Source: an uncultured Pseudomonadota bacterium (GTDB lineage Bacteria > Pseudomonadota > Alphaproteobacteria > RUG11792). Taken from it: DNA of 7,551 nucleotides. The position numbers were made by a program, and so were the translations under genes. Position 1 is the stretch's first letter. Each line of letters opens with the position of its first letter. Under the pieces are notes generated by a model. The model saw nothing but the letters and a program-made list of their open reading frames with translations. It ran no database searches and was not told the origin of the DNA. The stretch is taken from contig CADBQC010000021.1 in the NCBI GenBank assembly GCA_902796745.1, positions 1 through 7,551 on the forward strand, read 5' to 3'. Positions 1-6,542 of the stretch are shown in pieces.

Positions 1-8
1 AGAGAAAA

Positions 9-266
9 ATGTCTACAAAGAAAGGTAGTGGAAGTTCTAGAAACGGACGAGATTCTGCAGGAAGACGTTTGGGAGTGAAGCGTTATGGCGGTCAGTACGT
101 TTTAGCTGGCACAATACTCGTGCGCCAACGTGGCACAAAATACAAAATTGCTGATAATGTTGGCTTAGGTCGCGATCATACAGTTTTTTCATTGGTAGAT
201 GGGACAGTGTTCTTTAAGACAGGTCGTGATGGTAGAACATACGTTGGAGTAGAACCTTTGGTGTAA
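9..266 (+). CDS. rpmA: 50S ribosomal protein L27
   Basis: L27 is a small basic protein of the large ribosomal subunit whose N-terminal tail reaches toward the peptidyl-transferase centre and helps position tRNA. The 85-residue product has the family's usual length. It shows the diagnostic N-terminal block ([23 protein letters not shown], residues 3-25), then YGGQYVLAG, the central IVRQRGTK-type signature (here [22 protein letters not shown], about residues 37-58) and a terminal GRTYVGVEP. The tail begins MSTKKG with no cleavable extension of the kind seen in Firmicutes. The ATG is preceded by AGAG at the very start of the window; the rest of its leader, and the rplU gene that usually precedes rpmA, lie outside. 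No terminator hairpin follows, and pepF starts 24 or 99 bases downstream, so read-through is likely. In many bacteria obg follows rpmA; here it does not. Confidence 0.97.
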   Translation: MSTKKGSGSSRNGRDSAGRRLGVKRYGGQYVLAGTILVRQRGTKYKIADNVGLGRDHTVFSLVDGTVFFKTGRDGRTYVGVEPLV

Positions 267-324
267 AAGTTTAGCTTAGGGAAGTCTGTAATGAAAGTTT
301 CTATTGGTGTTGTACTTGTCGGAA

Positions 325-341
325 GCTTGATGATGTCAAGC
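325..341 (+). other. Small stem-loop upstream of the pepF GTG start
   Basis: A perfect 6-bp inverted repeat, GCTTGA and TCAAGC, is separated by the 5-base loop TGATG. It ends 12 bases before the AAGGAG at 354. No T-run follows, so it is not a standard intrinsic terminator. If pepF starts at the GTG at 366, this hairpin sits in the rpmA-pepF spacer and could affect transcript stability or ribosome access. If pepF starts at 291 it is simply coding sequence. A stem this short can occur by chance. Confidence 0.25.
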
Positions 342-353
342 ATACTGGAATGC

Positions 354-359
354 AAGGAG
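354..359 (+). promoter_or_regulatory. Shine-Dalgarno deciding the pepF GTG start
   Basis: AAGGAG lies six bases before the in-frame GTG at 366-368, an ideal match and spacing. It competes with a weaker AGGGAAG (278-284) ahead of the ATG at 291. The GTG start places the first conserved PepF residues (TAWVLDKY) at positions 6-13, as is usual for cytosolic PepF enzymes. Confidence 0.6.
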
Positions 360-365
360 AAGGGT

Positions 366-2141
366 GTGTCTGAATATAAAACGGCTTGGGTTCTGGATAA
401 ATATAAATCGGTAGATGATGTTCGAATTGCAAAAGATGAAAAGGATCTTTTGCAACGAGTAAAAAAATTCGATGAACGATTTATCAAAGGTTTGAGTATC
501 GATAATCTGAAGGACGCAATTGTCGAGTATGAAAAAATATGTGCAACAATGTCCGAAATGTACTCATACTTTGGACTCAAGTTTAAGCTAAATACAAAAG
601 ACAACAATTTATCAAATGCTTGCCAGAAAATGACTGAGCTATTCAGCAAATGCGATGAGATGTTGTGTAAATTTGATATCGCAATGCAGAAACTAGATTA
701 CAAAGCTATAGAGTCAAAATTGAAAACTGACAGTGAGTTGGCTCAGTATAAAACCTACATAAAAAACGTATTCAAATACAGAACTCATATCTTGTCAGAA
801 CCAGAGGAAGTTCTTCTGGCGAAGATAGGAGCGTGCGTGAATTCGTGGTATAAGTTTCATGAAGGGACATTGTCCAGAATTGCATTTCCTTTGGATGGAA
901 AAAATTTAACACTGACAGATGTTGTTGAAAAAGCGAACAATGGAGAAACAGAGCAAATTCGAGAAAGGGCAAGCAAGGCTTTGTCTGATGGATTGAAGAA
1001 GAATGAATACCCCTTGGTCAGTGTATTTAACAATATTGCTTTAGAGCATAAGGTATTTGGAGAAATAAGGAAGTATAAAAGTCCTGAAGAACCTCGCTAT
1101 TTTGCTGATGATATATCGCAGGAAGCTGTTGATAACATGCTAAACGCTGTGACTGATCATTATGCGAAGATCTGCCATAGATACTATAAGCTGAAAGCTA
1201 AAATTCTTGGAAAAAAGAAATTACAATACTGGGATCGTTGCTCGAAGGTTAAATTGACTTCAGGTGAAGAGAAGAAATATACCTACGATGAAGCCTTGCA
1301 AATAGTTTTCGACGTGTACAAAAACTTTTCTGAACGCTTCTACGAAATCGTAAAGGATTTGTCAACTAGCTCTCACGTTGATGCTTTCCCGAAAGAAGGA
1401 AAAGTATCTGGAGCTTTTGCATGGTCGATGCCACATGAAAAGCCATATGTGTTGTTGAATTTTTACGGTAGCATACGCGATATAACAACGATAGCGCATG
1501 AATTTGGTCACGCAATTCATATGACTTTATCGCTGAAAAATAAGTACTTAGTCAGCAATCCAGCTTTAAACATATCGGAGACGGCATCAACGTTTGGCGA
1601 AAAATTAACAAATGAGCATCTGTTAAAAAATGAAGCTAACCCGAAGAAAAAAATCGAGTTGATATGCGCGAGACTAGACGATGTGATGGCTACAATATTC
1701 AGGCAAACGGCTTTCCTGAAATTCGAACGCAAGATACACGACATTCGCAAAGATAAAGAGTTAAGTGTTGATGAATTGAACAAAGAGTGGAGGAAGGTGC
1801 TTGAAGAATCGCTGGGCGATGGCGTTGAAATAGATCATTGTATAGATAATTACTGGGGCTATATCACCCACTTTACAAACAGTCCATTTTACGTATATTC
1901 ATATTCTTTCGGTGCTCTTTTTGTTGAGGGGCTTTATGCTGAATATAAGAAGACAGGTAAAGACTTCGTGAAGAAATACGAAGAAGCTCTGGCATCAGGC
2001 GGGACAAAAACTTACGCTGAGATTGCACAAATGTTCGGCATTGATGCCAATTCGCGAGAGTTTTGGAATAGTGCGATGAGCTCGATAGAAAATGAGATAG
2101 ATGAATTGGAGAAGCTATGTGATAGCGAAATACGCGATTAA
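366..2141 (+). CDS. pepF: M3-family oligoendopeptidase F
   Basis: This is a zinc metallopeptidase of the thimet/oligopeptidase family M3, which cleaves short peptides and is normally cytosolic (peptide recycling). Counting from the GTG (591 residues, normal family length), the zinc site is H378-E-F-G-H382 with the third ligand E405 in SETASTFGE. Near the C-terminus YITHFTNSPFYVYSYSFG (about 499-516) carries the His and Tyr residues that line the substrate cleft in this family. The N-terminal block TAWVLDKYKSVDD matches the family's W-D-L-x-x-L-Y-P-S start. I chose GTG 366 for its AAGGAG at ideal spacing and its agreement with the family start. The alternative ATG at 291, with AGGGAAG upstream, adds 25 residues: M-K, then an uncharged hydrophobic run to L19, then E-C-K-E-K-G. 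That resembles a signal peptide but lacks a clean AxA or lipobox site (Glu precedes the Cys). Family assignment is firm; start and location are not. Confidence 0.95.
   Translation: MSEYKTAWVLDKYKSVDDVRIAKDEKDLLQRVKKFDERFIKGLSIDNLKDAIVEYEKICATMSEMYSYFGLKFKLNTKDNNLSNACQKMTELFSKCDEMLCKFDIAMQKLDYKAIESKLKTDSELAQYKTYIKNVFKYRTHILSEPEEVLLAKIGACVNSWYKFHEGTLSRIAFPLDGKNLTLTDVVEKANNGETEQIRERASKALSDGLKKNEYPLVSVFNNIALEHKVFGEIRKYKSPEEPRYFADDISQEAVDNMLNAVTDHYAKICHRYYKLKAKILGKKKLQYWDRCSKVKLTSGEEKKYTYDEALQIVFDVYKNFSERFYEIVKDLSTSSHVDAFPKEGKVSGAFAWSMPHEKPYVLLNFYGSIRDITTIAHEFGHAIHMTLSLKNKYLVSNPALNISETASTFGEKLTNEHLLKNEANPKKKIELICARLDDVMATIFRQTAFLKFERKIHDIRKDKELSVDELNKEWRKVLEESLGDGVEIDHCIDNYWGYITHFTNSPFYVYSYSFGALFVEGLYAEYKKTGKDFVKKYEEALASGGTKTYAEIAQMFGIDANSREFWNSAMSSIENEIDELEKLCDSEIRD
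2108..2111 (+). promoter_or_regulatory. Shine-Dalgarno deciding the tamB GTG start
   Basis: GGAG, within TTGGAGAAG, lies seven bases before the GTG at 2119 and inside the end of pepF. The in-frame ATG at 2101 has only GAGATAG ahead of it. The GTG start therefore looks better supported; it gives a start of the form M-I-A-K-Y-A-I-K-K followed directly by the membrane anchor. Confidence 0.6.
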
Positions 2142-4578
2142 GAAATTATTAATTCTCGTTGCGATATTTGTTTCTATATTCGGGAGCTTGCAGTTGAACT
2201 TTGTTCAACACAAGCTCCTTAGTTTATTCGGTTCTCCAGAAACAGACATACAGTTCAAGAAAATATCGGGATTGTTTCCTTTTAATTTCGAGTTATATGA
2301 TTTATCAATACATTTAAACGACATGCAAATTGATGTAAATCACTCAAAAGTTTCGCTTAGTAAGCGAATGTTTCACGTGAAACATTTTGAAATTGACAAA
2401 TTTCAAATAACTCCGTTAATTAAGACAAAACTTTGTCCGTCAGATTTTAAGGTTTTAATTCCAGTCATTACTCAAAAATTGATAAAAAACATCAAGATAA
2501 ACGAACTCAATATTGCAGGGGAAAGAATTAACTCAATAGCATTAAAATACGATCGAAAATCCAACAGTTCTGCATTAAATTTTAATTCATCAATAGGAAA
2601 AGTTTCTGCTAAATGGAAGTTTAATGGAGAATATTTAAACGGATATGCCAGGATTGGGAATTACGATTTAGAGATATCCTTCAATAAGGGAACGAATAAG
2701 CTTCATCTAGCTTCATTTGGAATAACACTGGATGGGAAAGTTGGCGATAGATTTTTGACTGGAACATTAAAATATGGCGGTAAATATGCTACAAACATAC
2801 AAATTTGGACAGAAAATGAATTTATCATATGTAAATTTCATGAACCAAAACTTGATGTTTCAGGAAAAATAAGTTACGACTTAGATAATTTAGTAACAAA
2901 AATACAGGAAGTAAAAATTGGAAAAAATGTGACATTAACTCCTATTACTATCGATAGTTCCTTAAAGGTTTCAGATTTTTTAGCAAAATTCGATAGTGGA
3001 CAAATAAAATTTAGCGGGATAGACCTATCTGACTCCAATTTTTCTTTCGGAGAAATAACCATTGAAGATATTAATATTGCAAAGCAAGAATGGTTACCTA
3101 ATATAAAAGGTGTAATAAACGGAACTGGTGGTTATGGAAACTCTACTGGGAAATTAAGATTGATAATAAACAATTTAGAGTACAACGGTATACCGTTGCC
3201 GAAGATGGATATATCGTCTGAGTATGCGCATAACAAAATTACACTGAAAGCAGAAACTGAGCTTTTAAAAGCAAAACAGCAACTAAACCTAAGCCTAAAC
3301 ATTCAAGATTGGTCAATAGATGGTGTTGCTAATGGTTTTATAAATATTCATGACTATAAGATTGCTTCTGGTCAACGGCTTAGGGGTAAGCTGAAATATC
3401 ATATACAAACATCAGGAAATCTAACTGCACCTAAGCTAGCAGGCAATATTTCCGTATCAGACGGAGTATATGTTAATTTGATAAGCGGGACTTACATACG
3501 AGATATAACATTGCTGGGAAAATTACAGAATAAAAGTCTGGATATTACAAAAATATATGCTCGTGATGACTCCAAAATTGGTGGCACAATAAATGGTTCA
3601 GGCAAAATACAATATACTAATGATAAATTGAACAGCAATATTAAGCTAAAAATCGACAAATTAAAAGCTGTAGACCAGAGATGGCTGGATGCTCGACTGT
3701 TTGGCAATATGTCTCTGAATGGTGATTTACTGAATGAAGTGAAAGTTAAAGGAGATTTGTATACTGAGAAGCCTGCTATTGATGTTTCAGGCATTGTTAT
3801 GTTATCCATGCGCTCAACTGATCTAATAGCGAAGAAAAAAGCACAGAAACCATCAATTAATATTATAAAGCTAAAATTTCCAACAGATATAAAACTTAGT
3901 GTTACTCCTGAGTTGAAAGTTAAAGGATTTGGCTTGAATAGCTCATGGGATGCTGGCGCAAAAGTTACAGGAGATTTACTAAATCCAGAATATGCACTTA
4001 TGGCAAAACTAAAATCAGGTAAGTTAGCGCTAACAGATAATGCTTTTAAATTGAAGGAGGGGAACATGCTAATAAATAATGAAGATACAAAAATAAATCT
4101 TTCTGCAGAAAAGATGGTCGATAAAATCACAGTTGGAGTAAAATTTATCCAACAAGATGGACAATCGAGAGTTGATTTTTATTCGAATCCGTATATGTCT
4201 GACAAAGATGTTATGTCTTATATGCTTTTTGAAAAAAACGCCTCAGAAATATCTATGGGAGAAGCAATGTCACTCTTAAGCATAATGAGCAAACTCTCTG
4301 GAGGTGCAGATTTCAATATTTTAGGAAGGATGAAAACTATATTTGGATTCGATACCATTTCAATGAAGAAGGGAAAAAATTCATCGGGCGAGGAATATGA
4401 TGCTGTGAGCCTCGGCAAAAAAATTGGAAACTTTAAAGTATCAATTGATCAGGCGACAGGAAGTAATGGCACAAACGTAGTCGCAGAGGTTGATGTGGCA
4501 AAGAATACTAAGGTTTCAGTTGATTTATCATCGAAGGATTCATTTGGGGGGGGCATTTTGTGGAGCAGAAGGTATTAA
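2119..4578 (+). CDS. tamB: TamB-like translocation/assembly module protein (DUF490)
   Basis: TamB is an inner-membrane-anchored periplasmic protein with a long beta-taco groove. It works with the outer-membrane Omp85 protein TamA in outer-membrane protein assembly, and AsmA-like relatives move phospholipid to the outer membrane. From the GTG the product is 819 residues: a basic start (AKYAIKK), one membrane segment (about 8-24, KLLILVAIFVSIFGSL), then long alternating beta-type repeats with many Gly, Asn and Lys. The C-terminal TamB domain is clear: LKVKGFGLNSSWDAGAKVTGDLLNP, SNPYMSDKDVMSYMLFEKNASEISMGEAMSLL (here quoted by its key parts: a proline-poor SNPYMSDKDV then YMLFEKN), VSLGKKIG, and an end in an aromatic residue (WSRRY). 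It is short beside the typical 1,200-1,500 residues. It overlaps pepF by 23 bases and priA by 19, suggesting translational coupling. No tamA is in the window. Sampled lines are only 22-25% G+C, lower than pepF. A parS site lies inside it. Confidence 0.9.
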   Translation: MIAKYAIKKLLILVAIFVSIFGSLQLNFVQHKLLSLFGSPETDIQFKKISGLFPFNFELYDLSIHLNDMQIDVNHSKVSLSKRMFHVKHFEIDKFQITPLIKTKLCPSDFKVLIPVITQKLIKNIKINELNIAGERINSIALKYDRKSNSSALNFNSSIGKVSAKWKFNGEYLNGYARIGNYDLEISFNKGTNKLHLASFGITLDGKVGDRFLTGTLKYGGKYATNIQIWTENEFIICKFHEPKLDVSGKISYDLDNLVTKIQEVKIGKNVTLTPITIDSSLKVSDFLAKFDSGQIKFSGIDLSDSNFSFGEITIEDINIAKQEWLPNIKGVINGTGGYGNSTGKLRLIINNLEYNGIPLPKMDISSEYAHNKITLKAETELLKAKQQLNLSLNIQDWSIDGVANGFINIHDYKIASGQRLRGKLKYHIQTSGNLTAPKLAGNISVSDGVYVNLISGTYIRDITLLGKLQNKSLDITKIYARDDSKIGGTINGSGKIQYTNDKLNSNIKLKIDKLKAVDQRWLDARLFGNMSLNGDLLNEVKVKGDLYTEKPAIDVSGIVMLSMRSTDLIAKKKAQKPSINIIKLKFPTDIKLSVTPELKVKGFGLNSSWDAGAKVTGDLLNPEYALMAKLKSGKLALTDNAFKLKEGNMLINNEDTKINLSAEKMVDKITVGVKFIQQDGQSRVDFYSNPYMSDKDVMSYMLFEKNASEISMGEAMSLLSIMSKLSGGADFNILGRMKTIFGFDTISMKKGKNSSGEEYDAVSLGKKIGNFKVSIDQATGSNGTNVVAEVDVAKNTKVSVDLSSKDSFGGGILWSRRY
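2352..2368. repeat. Perfect inverted repeat abutting parS on the left
   Basis: Arms TTCGCTTA (2352-2359) and TAAGCGAA (2361-2368) are separated by the single base G2360. All eight pairs match. The right arm shares its last two bases (AA, 2367-2368) with the outer edge of the parS palindrome. In tamB these bases encode SLSKR. No known binding protein is recognised; it may be an accessory dyad or coincidence. Confidence 0.6.
2367..2386. other. parS: parS, ParB-binding centromere site
   Basis: The 16-base core TGTTTCACGTGAAACA (2369-2384) is identical to the canonical bacterial chromosomal parS and is a perfect palindrome. Symmetry extends two bases further on each side (AA...TT) to 20 bases. 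ParB binds such sites, loads and spreads as a CTP-dependent clamp, and recruits ParA and SMC for origin segregation. Here it is read through by tamB as M-F-H-V-K-H-F (residues 84-90). Assuming about 35% G+C, I roughly estimate a few chances in a million of this exact 16-mer occurring in a window this size. The ParB gene is not in the window, so function is inferred from the match alone. Confidence 0.92.
2386..2407. repeat. Perfect inverted repeat abutting parS on the right
   Basis: Arms TTTGAAATT (2386-2394) and AATTTCAAA (2399-2407) flank the spacer GACA. All nine pairs match. The left arm begins on the last base of the parS palindrome. The AT-rich composition makes a chance origin more likely than for the left-hand dyad. 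Confidence 0.5.
4054..4068 (+). promoter_or_regulatory. Strong internal Shine-Dalgarno and ATG inside tamB
   Basis: AAGGAGG (4054-4060, in a longer AAGGAGGGG) is followed after five bases by ATG at 4066-4068, in frame with tamB. It is the best ribosome-binding sequence I see in the window. Initiation here would give a separate C-terminal TamB-domain piece of 170 residues with no membrane anchor. The codons also encode K-E-G in a conserved F-x-L-x-x-G segment of TamB, so protein constraint could explain it. Confidence 0.3.
4546..4553 (+). promoter_or_regulatory. G8 tract: priA ribosome-binding region and slippage site
   Basis: Eight consecutive G residues end six bases before the priA GTG at 4560, where a Shine-Dalgarno should be; a G-rich run can pair with the CCUCC of 16S rRNA using a G-U pair. 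The tract also encodes Gly-Gly-Gly of the TamB C-terminus (SFGGGILW). Such runs are prone to polymerase slippage and to sequencing error. Confidence 0.55.
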
Positions 4579-6518
4579 AATATAGCATCGTTGTAACTAG
4601 AGATTTAGATACATCTTATACGTATTACTACGACCAAAATTTGGATATCGGACAAGTAGTATCAGTCGACTTCAGAAACAGTTGTTCTGTTGGAGTAGTA
4701 GTTGATGACGTCGGCTCAGATTTTGCTGGTAAGATAAAAAAAATTGCGTTGGTTTTACCATATAAAATCCCTGAAAAATATCTTAAGTTTGCAAAGTTTG
4801 TTTCTGAATATAACCTGATACGACTGGGCACGGTTTACAGCATGATAGCGCCTTTTTCGACTGAAGCCATTTTAGTGCCGGAGAAACCACTAAAAATGCC
4901 CAAAATTACGGCTGAAGCTCCGGTTGTTTTAAATGAAGAACAACAATCAGCAGTTTCTGAAATTTTGAAATATCAAAACGAATTTAAAGCAATTCTTCTG
5001 CATGGCATAACTGGCTCAGGAAAAACTGAGGTATTTCTTGAAGTTGCTAAAGGTATTCTGAATTCAGGGGATGCAAATCAAATCTTAGTACTTGTTCCTG
5101 AAATAGCGCTTTCCAATGAATTGGCAAAAAAAGTTGCATCAAGGCTCAATTGCGAAGTTTATATATGGCATAATACTGTGGCAAAATCCAAAAAGTTAAA
5201 CATCTGGAAAAAAGCAATAGATGGGCAAAGAATGGTAATTGTCGGGGCTAGATCAGCGATGTTTATTCCATTTGCAAAACTTGGGCTAATCATAATTGAT
5301 GAAGAACACGATATGTCATTTAAGCAAAGCGAAACTGCAATTTATAACGCGAGAGATATGGCTGTATATCTCGGATATACTCTGAATATTCCGGTCATTT
5401 TATCATCTGCAACGCCATCGATTGAGTCGTATTATAATGCAATATATGGTAAATACAAGTATATAAAACTATCTTCTCGATATCACAAAAATGCAACTTT
5501 GCCATCGATTAGCATAGATGATTTGCGCAAAGAGAAACAAAATGAAACGCTAAGTGAATATTCTCGCAAAGAAATTCAGACATGTTTAGAACAAGGAAAG
5601 CAGGCATTGATATTCGTCAATCGTCGCGGACATACGCCAAAAGTTTTATGTCGCTCTTGTGGAGAGCGTGTAACTTGTCCTGCTTGCTCAGCTTGGCTTT
5701 GTTACCACTTGGATACGAAAGAGCTTGTGTGCCATTATTGCGATTTTAGGACAAATGCAAAAAATTTATGCCAACATTGTGGCGAAGCTTCTCTTGTGGG
5801 GATAGGCGCAGGAATTGAGAAAGTCCGGGAAGAATGTGAGGAGTTGTTCCCAAATGCACGCATATTGGTACTATCTAGTGATACTATAAACACGCCCAAT
5901 AAAATCGCGAAAGCTATAGAGCAAATCAAAAATAATGAAGTCGATATAATGTTAGGGACGCAAATAGTTGCTAAGGGACACAACTTCGATAGCCTAAGTT
6001 TGGTTGTCGTAACTTGCATCGACGCGATGCTTTATGGTGATGATTTCAGAACTATTGAGAAAACGTTTCAGCTATTGTATCAAGTTGCCGGTCGTGCCGG
6101 ACGGACTGGGGATACTCAAGGCAAAGTCATTATTCAGACGTATAATCCGGACGACTATATCATGCAAATTCTGGAAAATAACGATATTTCAAGATTTTAT
6201 GAAACAGAAATACAAAACAGGAGAATAACGCAAATGCCTCCGTTTGGCAAAATTGTAGCAATAACATTGTCAGCGTTAACTGAATGCGAGGTTTCAGACT
6301 TCGCAAGGAAACTTGTAGCAACTATGCCACGTATTGCAGGTATTAAAATTTTAGGACCAATTCAGCCCGCGATTTATAAAATCCGTTCAAGATATCGCCT
6401 GAAAATTTTGGTGTTGGCTCAGTTACCGTTACAAAAATACATTTCTTCCATCGGTGTGTTACAATCACCACCTAGAAATATCAAGATAACAATAGATATT
6501 GACCCATATGAAGTTTGA
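4560..6518 (+). CDS. priA: Primosomal protein N' (replication restart helicase PriA)
   Basis: PriA is a 3'-to-5' superfamily 2 DNA helicase that recognises abandoned forks and D-loops and reloads the replicative helicase in the cytoplasm. The 652-residue product has every core element: an N-terminal DNA-binding domain (about 1-95, diverged), Walker A G149-ITGSGK-T156, Walker B DEEH (247-250), SATPS (283-287), and a zinc-binding insert with eight cysteines (C364, C367, C373, C376, C391, C394, C404, C407). GTQIVAKGHNFD (466-477) and the arginine-finger motif QVAGRAGR (508-515) follow, then the C-terminal MPPFGK and LGPIQPA...RSRYR segments. The length is at the lower end for the family. The GTG start lies in the last 19 bases of tamB and matches the family's N-terminus; the nearby G8 run is its only ribosome-binding candidate. 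Only 24 bases separate its stop from that of the convergent gene, with no convincing terminator hairpin. Confidence 0.96.
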   Translation: MEQKVLKYSIVVTRDLDTSYTYYYDQNLDIGQVVSVDFRNSCSVGVVVDDVGSDFAGKIKKIALVLPYKIPEKYLKFAKFVSEYNLIRLGTVYSMIAPFSTEAILVPEKPLKMPKITAEAPVVLNEEQQSAVSEILKYQNEFKAILLHGITGSGKTEVFLEVAKGILNSGDANQILVLVPEIALSNELAKKVASRLNCEVYIWHNTVAKSKKLNIWKKAIDGQRMVIVGARSAMFIPFAKLGLIIIDEEHDMSFKQSETAIYNARDMAVYLGYTLNIPVILSSATPSIESYYNAIYGKYKYIKLSSRYHKNATLPSISIDDLRKEKQNETLSEYSRKEIQTCLEQGKQALIFVNRRGHTPKVLCRSCGERVTCPACSAWLCYHLDTKELVCHYCDFRTNAKNLCQHCGEASLVGIGAGIEKVREECEELFPNARILVLSSDTINTPNKIAKAIEQIKNNEVDIMLGTQIVAKGHNFDSLSLVVVTCIDAMLYGDDFRTIEKTFQLLYQVAGRAGRTGDTQGKVIIQTYNPDDYIMQILENNDISRFYETEIQNRRITQMPPFGKIVAITLSALTECEVSDFARKLVATMPRIAGIKILGPIQPAIYKIRSRYRLKILVLAQLPLQKYISSIGVLQSPPRNIKITIDIDPYEV

Positions 6519-6542
6519 GCTTTCTGTATTTATGCCCCTTTA

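Noticed and set aside
291..365. PepF lipoprotein signal ending at Cys21 (counted from ATG 291)
   Set aside because: The residues before the Cys are I-L-E; a Glu directly before the Cys does not fit the lipobox, which needs a small residue there.
176..649. Reverse-strand open frame of 157 codons across the rpmA/pepF junction
   Set aside because: It lies opposite two well-supported genes and its product is a low-complexity Ser/Leu/Phe-rich translation with no family features.
3492..4130. Reverse-strand open frame of 212 codons inside tamB
   Set aside because: Its Ser/Phe/Ile-rich product is typical of the antisense of an Asn/Lys-rich beta protein, and the conserved TamB domain is on the other strand.
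6034..6228. Short forward open frame in the +1 frame of priA
   Set aside because: It overlaps the conserved PriA helicase motifs including QVAGRAGR, so it is a shadow.
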